64,000 nucleotides of DNA from Gemmatimonadetes bacterium 13_1_40CM_69_22 (GCA_001917665.1 MNEL01000047.1:1-64000); one strand, 5' to 3'; numbered from the stretch's first letter, positions 42,507-51,589 are shown. The notes: generated from the letters alone by a model not told the origin. Numbers and translations are program-made.

Positions 42507-43653
42507 GGAGCCCCGCTCCGGTGCCGCCGAGCGTCTGCGCCGCGGTCTTCGCCCGGCGCACCTCGTCGAGCTGCGCCAGCTCGCTCTCCGAGCGCGCGGC
42601 GAGCCGCTCCCACTGATCCCACTGCTCCACCGCCTCCGCGAAGCGTCCGGTGGCGACCAGCGCGTAGCCGAGGAAGCGGTGCGCGGCGACGAGCAGCGGA
42701 TCGAGGCGCAGGGCGCGCCGCAGCTCGTCCACGGCGGCGGCGCGCCCAGCCGCGAGATCGATGCGGCCGAGCAGCAGATGCACCGTCGGGTCGTGCGGAT
42801 GCACTCCCGCCGCCTGCTCGGCCAGCGCGCGCGCCTCCTCGAGCTCCCGGCGCCCCAGCGCCTCCTCGGCGCGCGCGACGAGCTCGGCCAGGTCCGACGT
42901 CAGCGTGGTCCGCTCGCGCTTCACCGTCCCGGGGTCGACGAGCACCACGATGCCCGCGCTCTCGAGCCCGAACAGCGTCTTCGCCACTTCGAACTCCGAC
43001 CGCCCCAGCTCCGAGGCGATGGTGCGTAGGTCGCGCTCGCCGTCGATCATCGCCAGCATCTCCCACTCCGGCGGGAGCAGGTCGAGCTCGCCCTCCGGGC
43101 CCCCGGCCGGGGGGGCGAGGGTCGGGATGACGCCGAGGTGCGGGATGCGGCCCTCGATCCGCGACCACTCGTCGATGCGCCGCGCCCCTTCCATGAGCAG
43201 CGCCTCGGTCGGGATCCGCACGGTCGCGTCCGTCGGCAGGTCCGTGAGCGTGCCCTCGGTGAACGAGAAGTAGCCTTCCCGCCAGCTCATCAGCTCGAAC
43301 ACGACTTCCTCGATCTGGAAGCGGATCTGGCGCTGCAGCTCGCGCGGCGTGATCGCGCCGAGCGACACGAGGATCTCGCCGAGGCGGCGCTGGTCGCCCT
43401 GGCGCTGCTGCATGTCGCGCCCGCGCTCCAGGTCGGCCTCCGTGATCTTCCCCGTACGCAACAGCAGGGCGCCGAGCGGGTGCGGGTTCGAGCGGATTTC
43501 GGCGAAGATGATGGCGCCGGCTTCGAAGTAGACCGTGCCCGCGTTGTGGCGCAGCTCCGACGTGACGCGCAGCACGCCCGTCTTGCGGCTCAGGTCGAGG
43601 AGCTGAAAGACGTCGTGGATGCCGAGCTCGCGGAGCGGTCCCTCGATGGGCAT
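42499..43653 (-). CDS. PATAN (DUF4388) domain protein with C-terminal TPR repeats (second copy)
   Basis: 384 residues. The PATAN domain begins MPIEGPLRELGIHDVFQLLDL and continues TVYFEAGAIIFAEI and GEILVSLGAITPRELQRQI; a winged-helix-like stretch (LRTIASELGRSEFEVAKTLF) precedes about three TPRs. It has the same plan as the protein at 36658-38274 but a shorter TPR region, so the two are paralogues flanking the Mgl/DnaA-like core. Confidence 0.85.
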   Translation of the reverse strand: MPIEGPLRELGIHDVFQLLDLSRKTGVLRVTSELRHNAGTVYFEAGAIIFAEIRSNPHPLGALLLRTGKITEADLERGRDMQQRQGDQRRLGEILVSLGAITPRELQRQIRFQIEEVVFELMSWREGYFSFTEGTLTDLPTDATVRIPTEALLMEGARRIDEWSRIEGRIPHLGVIPTLAPPAGGPEGELDLLPPEWEMLAMIDGERDLRTIASELGRSEFEVAKTLFGLESAGIVVLVDPGTVKRERTTLTSDLAELVARAEEALGRRELEEARALAEQAAGVHPHDPTVHLLLGRIDLAAGRAAAVDELRRALRLDPLLVAAHRFLGYALVATGRFAEAVEQWDQWERLAARSESELAQLDEVRRAKTAAQTLGGTGAGLHA

Positions 43654-43656
43654 AGG

Positions 43657-46356
43657 CTACGCGGCGTCCGAGGTGAAGATGTGCTGCAGGTCGAGGGCGG
43701 TGCGCGCGTGCAGGCGCGCGCGCTGCGCGAACGGCCCACTGGGGTCGAGCCGCGTGACCTTCTCCCAGGCTTGCACGGCCTCGCCATAGCGGTGCAGCCG
43801 TGCCAGCACAACACCGAGCTGGAACAGAGCCTCCACCTGGTCGGGGTCGAACTTGAGCGCGCGCCGGAACGCCTCGAGCGCCTGCTCGTCGCGCTTGTCA
43901 TCGAGCAGCGCGCGCCCCAGCAGCAGCAGCGCCGGCAAGTCGTACGGGTCCTGCTCGAGCATCTCGGCGAGCCGGACCACAGCGGCGCGGGTGCGCCCGC
44001 TGCGGCGCAGCAGGTCCGCGAGCGCCAGGGCCGCCTCGTTGAAGGTGGGCAGGGCCTGGAGCGCGCGCTCGTACGCCTCCTGCGCCTCGGCCCACGCTTC
44101 CTTGTCTTCGTGGAGGCGGCCGAGATCGAGCCACACCTGGACGTAGCCGCGATCGAGCTCGAGCGCCGCCCGGTACGCGGCGAGTGCGCCGCGCTTGTCG
44201 CCGACCTTCAGCGCCACGTCGCCCTGCAGCTTGTGGAGGTCGGCGCGCGCCGGCGCGCGCGTCTGCGCCTGTCGCAGCGCGGTCAGCGCCCCGGCGGCGT
44301 CGCCCGCCGCGGCTCGCACCTTCGCCACCGCCACGAGCGCCTCGACGTCCTCGGGGGTGAGGGCGAGCAGCTGCTCGGCGAGCGCGCGCGCCTCCTCCGC
44401 GCGGGCCCCGCCCAGCGCCAGCAGTGCCTTCACTTCGCCGAGCAGGGCGTCGGCGCGCTGCGGGCGGAGCGCGCTGGCCTCGCGGTAGCGCTCCAGCGCC
44501 TCGCCGTGCAGGCCGCGCTTGGCGAAGATGTCGCCCAGCAGCACCGCCGCGTCGCCCTTGTCCGCGCCGCGCTGCACCGCGCGCACCGCCTCCGCCGTCG
44601 CGACGTCCATCAGCCCCTTGCTCACGTAATCGCGCGCCAGCGCGAGCGGGTCGTCGGCAGGCTTCGCGCCGGGCGCCTCGGTCGCGGGGACGGGCGCGAG
44701 CTCCTGGAAGATGTTGTCGAGCAGCCGCTGGTCGAACGCAAAGTCCTCGCCCAGCGTCTCCGCCGCCACGTCCGCCGAGATCTCGGGCGCGATCCCGATG
44801 GTCGCTTTCTCGTATTGCAGGTCGATCGCGAGCGCGAACTTCTGCGAGACGTAGTAGGGATCGAGCTCGAGCGCCCGCTTGGTCGCGCGCAGCGCGCCGT
44901 CGTAGTCGCCGAGGTTCGACAAGGTGAAGCTCAGGTTGTAGTGCGCCCCGGCGTGGTCGGGGTCCGCTTCGACCGCTCGCACGAACGCGTTGCGCGCGTC
45001 CGGGAAGCGTTTCAGCTCCACCAGCACGAGGCCGATGCCGTTCCAGGCGGCGGCCGACGCCGGCTCGGTCTGCAGCACTTGGCGGTACGCCTCGAGCGAG
45101 AGCTGGAAGCGCCGCAACTGATACAGCAGCAGCCCGAGGTTGAGTCGCGCCGCGCTGAACGTGCCCTGCAGCTGGAGGGCGGTGCGGAGCGATTCGATCG
45201 CCGGTTCGGCGGCGCCCCGATGCGCCTGAAGCACGCCGAGGTTGTTCCACGAGAGCGCGTACTTCCCGTCGATCGCGACCGCCTGCTGGTAGGAGGCGAG
45301 CGCCTCGTCCGGGCGGCCCGCCTGGTGCAGCACCACGCCCCGCTCGTTCCACAGCTTGGGCGAGTCGGGGACTTCGCGGAGCAGCGTCTCGTACAGCTCC
45401 AGGGCGGCGGCGAAGTCGTGTTTGAGGAGATGCAGCTCCCCCATCGCCTGGAGGGTCAGCCGGCGGTCCTCGCCCCGCTCGAGGGCGAGGCGATATTCCC
45501 GCAGGGCCTCGTTGTAATAGCCCTTCTGGCGAAAGGCCAGCCCCAGGTTGTAGTGAGCGAGCGCGTTCCCTTCGACGACCTGCGGCTCCGGCACCTCACG
45601 CGCGCGCACGTGCTGGCGGCGGCGCTCGGCGTTGTAGCGCTCCAGCGAGAGATTCGTCTGGGCGCGGGCGAGCGGGGGGTTGAGCTGGATGGCGCGCTTG
45701 GACGCGGCGCGGGCGTCCTGGTGGCGGCCCAGGTCGCCGAGCACGAACGCCATGAGGTAGTGCGCGTTGGCGTTGTCGGGGTTCAACTCCACGGCGCGCT
45801 CGAGGGCGGCGAGCGCGTCACCGTTGAGGCCCCGGTTGTAGTAGATCTCGCCCAGGTAGAACTGCGCGACGCTCGAGTCCGGGTCGAGCTCCCGGGCGCG
45901 CAGGAACCACTCGGTCGCGGCCTCCGGGCGCCCGCGGTTCTTCTCAGCGAGCCCGAGCTGGATGATGGCGGCGACGTCGTCCGGCTTCTGCGCGACCAGC
46001 TGCTCGAACTCTCCGATCGCTTCGTCGTACTGCCCGAGGATCGCGTAGGCGCGCCCCAGCTCCCAGCGGGCGTCGCGCTCATCAGGGGCCTGGCGCAGCC
46101 GCTCCCGCAGCTGCGCCACGCGCTGGTCGTAGTAGCCCGTGTCGTGGTACGCGATCTCCAGATTGCGCTGGGCGACCTGCATCTTCGGGTCGAGCTCCAG
46201 CGCGCGGGTGAACGCCGCGATCGCGTCCGCGACGAGTCCCTTCTGATAGTAGAGGACACCGAGGTTGTTGTGCGCGCCCGCGTCGGAGGGATCGATCCGG
46301 CGGGCGAAGGATCGGAGAACGGCGAGGTCGCGTTCCGAAAGCGCCGGCGCCGTCAC
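43657..46356 (-). CDS. Large TPR-repeat protein
   Basis: 899 residues, nearly all TPR of about 34 residues, with typical unit text such as NNLGVLYYQKGLVADAIAAF, YFLGEIYYNRGLNGDALAALE-like and WLDLGRLHEDKEAWAEAQEAY. No signal peptide or membrane helix. An insert around residues 505-560 (DQRLLDNIFQELAPVPATEA) breaks the repeats in two blocks. A long cytoplasmic scaffold for the signalling locus is likely. The GTG start is three bases after cheC. Confidence 0.85.
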   Translation of the reverse strand: MTAPALSERDLAVLRSFARRIDPSDAGAHNNLGVLYYQKGLVADAIAAFTRALELDPKMQVAQRNLEIAYHDTGYYDQRVAQLRERLRQAPDERDARWELGRAYAILGQYDEAIGEFEQLVAQKPDDVAAIIQLGLAEKNRGRPEAATEWFLRARELDPDSSVAQFYLGEIYYNRGLNGDALAALERAVELNPDNANAHYLMAFVLGDLGRHQDARAASKRAIQLNPPLARAQTNLSLERYNAERRRQHVRAREVPEPQVVEGNALAHYNLGLAFRQKGYYNEALREYRLALERGEDRRLTLQAMGELHLLKHDFAAALELYETLLREVPDSPKLWNERGVVLHQAGRPDEALASYQQAVAIDGKYALSWNNLGVLQAHRGAAEPAIESLRTALQLQGTFSAARLNLGLLLYQLRRFQLSLEAYRQVLQTEPASAAAWNGIGLVLVELKRFPDARNAFVRAVEADPDHAGAHYNLSFTLSNLGDYDGALRATKRALELDPYYVSQKFALAIDLQYEKATIGIAPEISADVAAETLGEDFAFDQRLLDNIFQELAPVPATEAPGAKPADDPLALARDYVSKGLMDVATAEAVRAVQRGADKGDAAVLLGDIFAKRGLHGEALERYREASALRPQRADALLGEVKALLALGGARAEEARALAEQLLALTPEDVEALVAVAKVRAAAGDAAGALTALRQAQTRAPARADLHKLQGDVALKVGDKRGALAAYRAALELDRGYVQVWLDLGRLHEDKEAWAEAQEAYERALQALPTFNEAALALADLLRRSGRTRAAVVRLAEMLEQDPYDLPALLLLGRALLDDKRDEQALEAFRRALKFDPDQVEALFQLGVVLARLHRYGEAVQAWEKVTRLDPSGPFAQRARLHARTALDLQHIFTSDAA

Positions 46357-46359
46357 GGG

Positions 46360-46977
46360 TCAGGTCAGGCGGATGGCGTCAAAGATGGCCTTGAGCGACG
46401 CCAGATCGGGGAGCAGCAGGAAGTGGCCCCGCAGCCCCTCGGCCGAGTCGATGGTGAACTCGGTCTCGACGCAGAAAACGAAATCGCGCTCATGCCCGAA
46501 GTTCAGGTAGGTGGTGGTGAGCACCGCGGCCGAGACGTCGACCACGAGGCTGGGCACGGACGGCAGGAGCAGCATGCCCATGAAGTCGGAGAGCGCGTTC
46601 ATGTAGGCGCCCGAGAGGATGTTGCCCGCCTCCTTGAGGCACGATTGCTCGAGCGCGTCGAACACCACGGTCGTCCCCGCGGGGCGACGCAGCAGCATGT
46701 CGCAGACTCTGCGCCCCACGGCTTCGGGGAACAACAGCAGCGTGCGGCCGGTGAGGTCGCCGAGCATGTGCATCAGCACGGCGGCCACCACGTCCTGCGG
46801 ATGCCCCAGCAGGTCCGGCACCTCCTCGAGGCGCGCGATGTTGATCTGCGGGACGCTGATCATGATGCGGCGGTTGGTGAGCTGCGACAGGGCCGTCGCC
46901 GCATGCCCCGCGCCGATGTTGGCCACCTCGCGCAAGGCGTCGATCTGCAGCGCTTTGAGGTCCCGGACGTCCTCCAT
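46360..46977 (-). CDS. cheC: CheC-type CheY-P phosphatase
   Basis: 205 residues with two CheC/CheX active-site signatures: DALREVANIGAGHAATALS and EAGNILSGAYMNALSDF, each with the E...N pair. It dephosphorylates CheY-P and is stimulated by CheD in other species. It lies between cheA and the large TPR gene. Confidence 0.93.
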   Translation of the reverse strand: MEDVRDLKALQIDALREVANIGAGHAATALSQLTNRRIMISVPQINIARLEEVPDLLGHPQDVVAAVLMHMLGDLTGRTLLLFPEAVGRRVCDMLLRRPAGTTVVFDALEQSCLKEAGNILSGAYMNALSDFMGMLLLPSVPSLVVDVSAAVLTTTYLNFGHERDFVFCVETEFTIDSAEGLRGHFLLLPDLASLKAIFDAIRLT

Positions 46978-47517
46978 CCCGCCTCCCTACAGGAGCCCGC
47001 CGGCGTCCAGAATCAACGCCGGGATCCCGTCGCCCATGATGGTCGCCCCGCTGAACACGGGCAGCGTGCCCTGCGGCGCGTCGAACCCTTTCACGACGAT
47101 CTCCTGCTGCCCCAGCATCCCGTCCACCACGACCCCCGCCCGCCGGTCCCCCATTTCGAGCACGATGATCGGGGCCCGGGCGGGCTCCCGGTCGCTGGTG
47201 ACGCCGAGCAGCCGGCGCAGGTGCACCAGCGGCACCACGCGGTCGCGCAGCACGATCGCCTCGCGGCCTTCCACGACGGTCGTGGTCACCGTACCGAGCT
47301 CGACCGTCTCCGCCACATACGTGAGCGGCAGCGCGTAGCGCTCCGGCCCGACGCTCGCGATGATGGCGCGCACGATCGCGAGCGTCACGGGGAGCCGCAG
47401 TACGAAGGCCGTCCCCTTCCCCGCCTCGGACCGGATGTCGATCGTGCCGCCGAGCGCGCGGATGCGGGTCATGGCGACGTCGATGCCCACCCCGCGACCC
47501 GACACGCTCGTCACCGT

Positions 47518-47616
47518 CTCCGCCGTGGAGAACCCGGGCCGCGCCAGCACCCGCAACAGCTGATCGTCGGTCAGCGCGTCGGCGTGCGCATCCACCGCGC
47601 CGTCGCGCTGCGCCCG
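47518..47616 (-). repeat. 99-bp inverted repeat, copy A (native cheA HATPase sequence)
   Basis: In the minus-strand cheA frame this codes for the segment between DDGRGID and VSGRGVGIDVAM, including RPGFSTAE, which is conserved in CheA. It is therefore the original copy. It matches 48397-48495 exactly on the opposite strand. Confidence 0.95.
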
Positions 47617-48396
47617 CTCCAGAATCTTGTGGCGGTCGATCCCCCGGCCGTCGTCCGACACGGTGATGGCGACGCTGGCACGCTCGCGCACCGCGGTGAG
47701 CACGATCTCGCCTTCGAGCGGCTTGCCGCGGCGGCGGCGCTCGGCCGGCGGCTCGATCCCATGGTCCACGGCGTTGCGGAGCAGGTGTAGCAGCGGGTCG
47801 CCGAGCTCGTCCAGAATCGTGCGGTCGAGCTCGATCTCCTTCCCCTCGACCCGGAAGGCCACCTGCTTCCCGAGCTCGCGGGCCAGATCGCGCACGAGCC
47901 GCGGGAAGCGGTCGAACACTTGCCACACCGGCGTCATGCGCGCCTGGATGATCTCCGCCTGCAGATCGGAGGACAGGCGCGAGACCTGGATCGCGACGTC
48001 GTCGATCGCCGGGTCGCGCCGCTCGGCGGCGAGCTGGTTCAGGCGCCCCCGCGCCGTGGCGAGCTCCCCGATCAAGTCCATCAGGCCGTCCAGCCGCCGC
48101 AGGTCGACGCGGATGTGTCGGCTGCGCCCACCCTCCGCAGGCGCCGCGGGCAAGCCCTCGGGCGCGGACCCGCGCACCTCCTCGCCGCCCACCGTCAGGT
48201 GCGCGACGTCGCCCGCGGCTCGGAGCGCGGCCTCGATCTGATCCGCGGCCGCCGGGGAGTCGAGCCGGAAGCTGAACCGCCCCTCGAACTCCTCCGCTTC
48301 GAAGGCCGTCTGGGGAGGCGTGACGGCGTGCACGGCGCCCAAGGCCTGGGCCCGCCGGAGCACGAGCAGCGCCCGCCCGCCTTTCAAGGGCGCCTC

Positions 48397-48495
48397 CGGG
48401 CGCAGCGCGACGGCGCGGTGGATGCGCACGCCGACGCGCTGACCGACGATCAGCTGTTGCGGGTGCTGGCGCGGCCCGGGTTCTCCACGGCGGAG
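48397..48495 (+). repeat. 99-bp inverted repeat, copy B (misplaced, antisense in cheA)
   Basis: Exact reverse complement of 47518-47616; the match ends sharply at both sides. It lies between the HPt codons and the P2-like domain, where a CheA linker would be expected, and makes no sense as CheA coding sequence. The two copies are 780 bases apart. Confidence 0.95.
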
Positions 48496-48840
48496 CGGCG
48501 ACCTCGAGCTCACGCTCCCGCCCCACCACCGACAGCTCCACCGCGCGCTCGAGCGCATCGCGCGCGCGAAACAGCAGCTGGAGCAGCTGATCGGTGGCCG
48601 GGTGCGCGCCGCGGCGCAGCACGTCGAGCAGGCTCTCCATCCGATGAGCGAGGTCGGTGACCCGGGCGTAGCCCATCGTCGCCGCCATCCCCTTCACCGT
48701 GTGCACCGCGCGGAACAGCCCGCTCACGGGAGTGAGCCCGGCGGGCTGCCGCTCCCACTCGAGCAGCAGCTGGTTGCAGGCGCTCAAGTGCTCCCGGCTC
48801 TCGGCCAAAAACAGCTCGGCGTACTGCGACAGGTCCATGG

Positions 48841-49203
48841 TCAGCCCAGCACGCGCTGGACGGCTTCGAGCACGCGCGAGGGTTGGAACGGCTTCACGAC
48901 GAAGTCCTTCGCGCCCGCCTGAATCGCCTCCACCACCAACGCCTGCTGGCCCATGGCGCTGCACATCAGAATCTTGGCGTCCGGATCCTGCTTGACGATC
49001 TCGCGCACGGCGTCGATCCCGCCCATGTCGGGCATCACGATATCCATCGTGACGAGGTCCGGCTTGAGCTGCCGGTATTTCTCCACCGCCTGCGACCCGG
49101 TCTCGGCCTCACCCACGATCTCGAAGCCGGCCTGCGCTAGGATGTCCGAGATCATCGTCCGCATGAAGATGGCGTCGTCGCAGACGAGGACAGTGTGACT
49201 CAC
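48841..49203 (-). CDS. cheY: Response regulator CheY
   Basis: 120-residue single receiver domain: acidic pair VCDDAIFMR, phosphoacceptor VTMDIVMPDM, switch Ser LMCSAMG, and VVKPFQP lysine. It is a stand-alone regulator without an output domain, placed between cheW and cheA; it would signal to the motility or Mgl machinery. The start is GTG at 49201-49203. Confidence 0.95.
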   Translation of the reverse strand: MSHTVLVCDDAIFMRTMISDILAQAGFEIVGEAETGSQAVEKYRQLKPDLVTMDIVMPDMGGIDAVREIVKQDPDAKILMCSAMGQQALVVEAIQAGAKDFVVKPFQPSRVLEAVQRVLG

Positions 49204-49212
49204 ACACCCTCC

Positions 49213-49668
49213 CTAGGAAGACAAGATGGGGGTCAGTAGCGCGTCGGTATCGAGAACGACGAAGAGTTGGCCGGCGCGGCGCCCGACGGCGCGCACCAGC
49301 GTCGGATCGATGCCGGGCAGCGCCGGTCGGCGATCGAGCGCCGCGCCGTCGGCGGCGAGGAGGTCGACGACTTCGTCCACGGTGAAGCCCAGGACCTTCC
49401 TCCCCTCGCCGACCTCGAGGAGCACGGTCGTGCCGCTCTGGGTCCCGTTGGACGCGGGCGGCTCCGGCTGGCGGAGCGCTCGCCAACCCTCCACCACGGT
49501 GACGAGGGTGCCCCGCACGTTGACGAGACCGGCCACCAGCGGCGGCGTCCCAGGAATCCGCGTCGTCGCGAGCCGCGGCAGGATTTCGCGCACCCGCTCG
49601 GCTTCGGCCGCACAGACGAGGGTGCCCACGCGAAACACCAGCAGGCGGACGACCCCGGCGTCACTCAT
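49213..49668 (-). CDS. cheW: CheW-domain protein (copy 3)
   Basis: 151 residues: LLVFRVGTLVCAAEAERVREI, LVNVRGTLVTVVEG and GFTVDEVVDLLA fit CheW. It is the first gene of the Che set in transcription order; its ATG (49666-49668) overlaps the end of rluD by eight bases, so the Che locus is translationally joined to the housekeeping train. Confidence 0.88.
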   Translation of the reverse strand: MSDAGVVRLLVFRVGTLVCAAEAERVREILPRLATTRIPGTPPLVAGLVNVRGTLVTVVEGWRALRQPEPPASNGTQSGTTVLLEVGEGRKVLGFTVDEVVDLLAADGAALDRRPALPGIDPTLVRAVGRRAGQLFVVLDTDALLTPILSS

Positions 49669-50671
49669 CCGATGCGAAGAACCCAAGATACTGCAAGGGG
49701 TTGCGTTGAGCAAGCAAAGTGCCGTCTCCTGCCGCGCAGGCCAGCGCGGGCGCGAGATCGGGAGGCCATTCCGAGCGCAGCGTGACGCGGACACCGCTGA
49801 TCGGGTGGGCGAACGCGAGGCGGGCGGCGTGCAGCAGCTGGCGCGGCGCGAGCGCTTCGAGCTGCTCCGCCGCCCGCCGCTCTGACGGCGTGACCCGCCG
49901 GCTGCCGCCCAGCGCGTACTCCGGGTCGCCCACCACCGGGTGGCCGACATGCGCCAGGTGCACGCGGATTTGATGGGTGCGCCCGGTGCCGAGCGTGAGC
50001 CGCAACAGGTCGGTCTGCGCGAAGCGCGCCACCACCGCCGCGTGCGTCACCGCGTGGCGGCCGCCGGCGAGCACCGCCATCCGCTTGCGATCCTTGGGAT
50101 GCCGCGTGATCGGCGCCTCGATGTCGACGGGGCTCTTCGCGAAGTGGCCCCAGGCGAGGGCGGCGTACACGCGCTCGACCTTGCGCTGCTCGATCAGACG
50201 GGTGAGACGCCGGTGCGCGCTGTCGGTCTTCGCGACGAGCAGCAGTCCCGAGGTGTCGCGGTCGAGCCGGTGCACGATGCCCGGGCGCCCCGCGGTCGAC
50301 CCTTGCGAGAGCGCCGTGCCCCGCCCCACGAGGACGTTCACCAGTGTGTCGTCCCAGTGGCCGGGGCCGGGGTGCACCACCAGGCCCGGCGGCTTGTCGA
50401 GCACGGCGAGGTGCTCATCCTCGTACACGAAGCTCAGCTCCCGATGAGCCGGGGCGTACGTGCGGGGCGGGTCCTCCGCGGGGAGCTCGACCGTCACTAC
50501 CGCGCCGCGCTCCAGCCGGGCCGAGGCGCGCAGCGGCGCGCCGTCGCGGGTGACGCGTTTGGCGGCGATGAGGCGGGCGGCGACAGTGCGGGACAACGCA
50601 AGCTGATCGGCGACGAAGCGGTCGAGACGCTCGGTCTCGGGGGCCGCGACACAGAACGTGACGGCGGCCAT
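49661..50671 (-). CDS. rluD: RluA/RluD-family 23S rRNA pseudouridine synthase
   Basis: 336 residues: S4 RNA-binding domain (ERLDRFVADQLALSRTVAARLI) and the catalytic domain with HRLDRDTSGLLLVAKT (catalytic Asp in RLDxxTSG) and GRTHQIRVHLAHVGHPVVGD. RluD-type by domain order; exact target uridines cannot be told from sequence. It often neighbours lspA, as here (TGATG overlap). Confidence 0.92.
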   Translation of the reverse strand: MAAVTFCVAAPETERLDRFVADQLALSRTVAARLIAAKRVTRDGAPLRASARLERGAVVTVELPAEDPPRTYAPAHRELSFVYEDEHLAVLDKPPGLVVHPGPGHWDDTLVNVLVGRGTALSQGSTAGRPGIVHRLDRDTSGLLLVAKTDSAHRRLTRLIEQRKVERVYAALAWGHFAKSPVDIEAPITRHPKDRKRMAVLAGGRHAVTHAAVVARFAQTDLLRLTLGTGRTHQIRVHLAHVGHPVVGDPEYALGGSRRVTPSERRAAEQLEALAPRQLLHAARLAFAHPISGVRVTLRSEWPPDLAPALACAAGDGTLLAQRNPLQYLGFFASDE

Positions 50672-51186
50672 CAGGGCTCGGCCGCCCTGGCCTCCTTCGC
50701 CCGTTCCTGCGCCCGGCCCTCGAGCCAGAGGGAGACCGCCAGCGCGATCGCCCCCACGGTGATGGCGGAGTCGGCGACGTTGAAGGTGGGCCAGCGCGCG
50801 GAGCCGATCCCCACGTCCACGAAGTCCACCACGCCCTGCGCGCTGCGGAGGCGGTCCACCACGTTGCCGACCGCGCCGGCGCACACGAGCGCGAGCGAGA
50901 CGATGCGGAACCGGTCGCCCGGCCGCGCGGAGCGCACCATCGAGCGCAGCACGAACAGCGCCGCGATGGCGAGCCCGAAGAAGATCCAGCGCGAGTAGGC
51001 GCCCAGGCAGAGCCCAAAGGCGGCGCACTGGTTGTAGACGAGTCGGAGCTGCACGTAGTCGCCGAGCACCTGCACGGGGAGATGGCGCGCCAGCAGCGAC
51101 TCGGCGAGCAGCTTGGTGACGACGTCAGCCACGACGACCGCCGCCGCCGTTCCCCAGAAGAGCCGGCGGTCAGCGCCGTTTGCCAT
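50671..51186 (-). CDS. lspA: Lipoprotein signal peptidase
   Basis: Aspartyl protease that cleaves prolipoproteins. The 171-residue protein has four membrane helices and the two catalytic aspartates in GNVVDRL and FNVADSAITVG. It fits the predicted lipoprotein at 5150-6292. It overlaps the DksA-like gene by 17 bases. Confidence 0.95.
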   Translation of the reverse strand: MANGADRRLFWGTAAAVVVADVVTKLLAESLLARHLPVQVLGDYVQLRLVYNQCAAFGLCLGAYSRWIFFGLAIAALFVLRSMVRSARPGDRFRIVSLALVCAGAVGNVVDRLRSAQGVVDFVDVGIGSARWPTFNVADSAITVGAIALAVSLWLEGRAQERAKEARAAEP

Positions 51187-51589
51187 CTTCCTCCTTCGCT
51201 TTGCACTTGATGCACAAGCGGGCGTGCGGGAGGGCGTCGAGGCGGTCGAACCCGATGTCCTCGCCGCACTGCTCGCACTTGCCGAACTTCTCGGGCGTCT
51301 GGTAGAGGCGCCGCAGCGCCTGGTTCACGTGCCAGAGATAGCGACCCTCTTGCGACGCGAACAAGAACGCCTTCTCCCGCTCCATGGCGTCCGTGCCCTG
51401 GTCCGCCATGTGGAACGAGTAACTCGAGAGGTCGCCGTCGGACGCCTGGAGGCTCGAGTTGAAGGACTCGCCGTAGTGGCCGAGCTCCTTCATCACGCGC
51501 GCTCGCTCTTCCAGCAGTCGCTTCTCGAGATGCGCTAGCTGCTTCTTGTTGAGGCTCTTGGAAGACTTCGGTTTGGATTTCGTCGGCAT
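51170..51589 (-). CDS. DksA/TraR-family zinc-finger protein
   Basis: 139 residues: a lysine/serine-rich N terminus, a coiled coil (LAHLEKRLLEERARVMKELG) and a C4 zinc finger CEQCGEDIGFDRLDALPHA followed by CIKC. DksA binds the RNA polymerase secondary channel; the acidic tip here is not clearly the DksA DxxDxA, so RNA polymerase control is likely but not certain. The ileS stop overlaps its ATG (TAATG). Confidence 0.85.
   Translation of the reverse strand: MPTKSKPKSSKSLNKKQLAHLEKRLLEERARVMKELGHYGESFNSSLQASDGDLSSYSFHMADQGTDAMEREKAFLFASQEGRYLWHVNQALRRLYQTPEKFGKCEQCGEDIGFDRLDALPHARLCIKCKAKEEDGKRR

Larger units (their letters stand above)
46987..48838 (-). pseudogene. cheA: cheA histidine kinase, interrupted by a frameshift and a 99-bp inverted duplication
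   Basis: The HPt domain is read from ATG 48836-48838 (about 113 residues, phosphoacceptor His in RAVHTVKGMAATMGY). The P2-like, dimerisation, HATPase (LRNAVDHGIE, DDGRGID, GRGVGIDVAM) and CheW-like domains are read in a different frame ending at 46987. Between them, 48397-48495 is an exact inverted copy of 47518-47616, part of the HATPase coding sequence. Removing these 99 bases does not restore the frame. The protein cannot be made intact from this sequence. Either the gene is broken or the assembly is wrong here; the rest of the Che set looks intact. Confidence 0.85.

Noticed and set aside
43138-47790. A 1550-codon open frame on the plus strand
   Set aside because: It is antisense to the TPR, cheC and cheA genes, which have clear family motifs. 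Its composition is the Arg/His/Pro/Ala-rich pattern of GC-rich shadow frames.
47617-48396. Invertible DNA switch flanked by the 99-bp inverted repeats
   Set aside because: Inverting the segment would place kinase sequence antisense and no recombinase gene is nearby, so a useful phase switch is unlikely. The repeat is better read as a duplication or assembly fault.
46987-48838. Programmed frameshift in cheA
   Set aside because: The frame change coincides with a misplaced inverted duplicate and lacks a slippery site with a hairpin, so damage or misassembly is more likely.
46490-48964. An 824-codon minus-strand frame that begins with the CheA HPt domain
   Set aside because: Only the HPt part is real; past about 48496 the frame is a shadow, and the kinase domains are in another frame.
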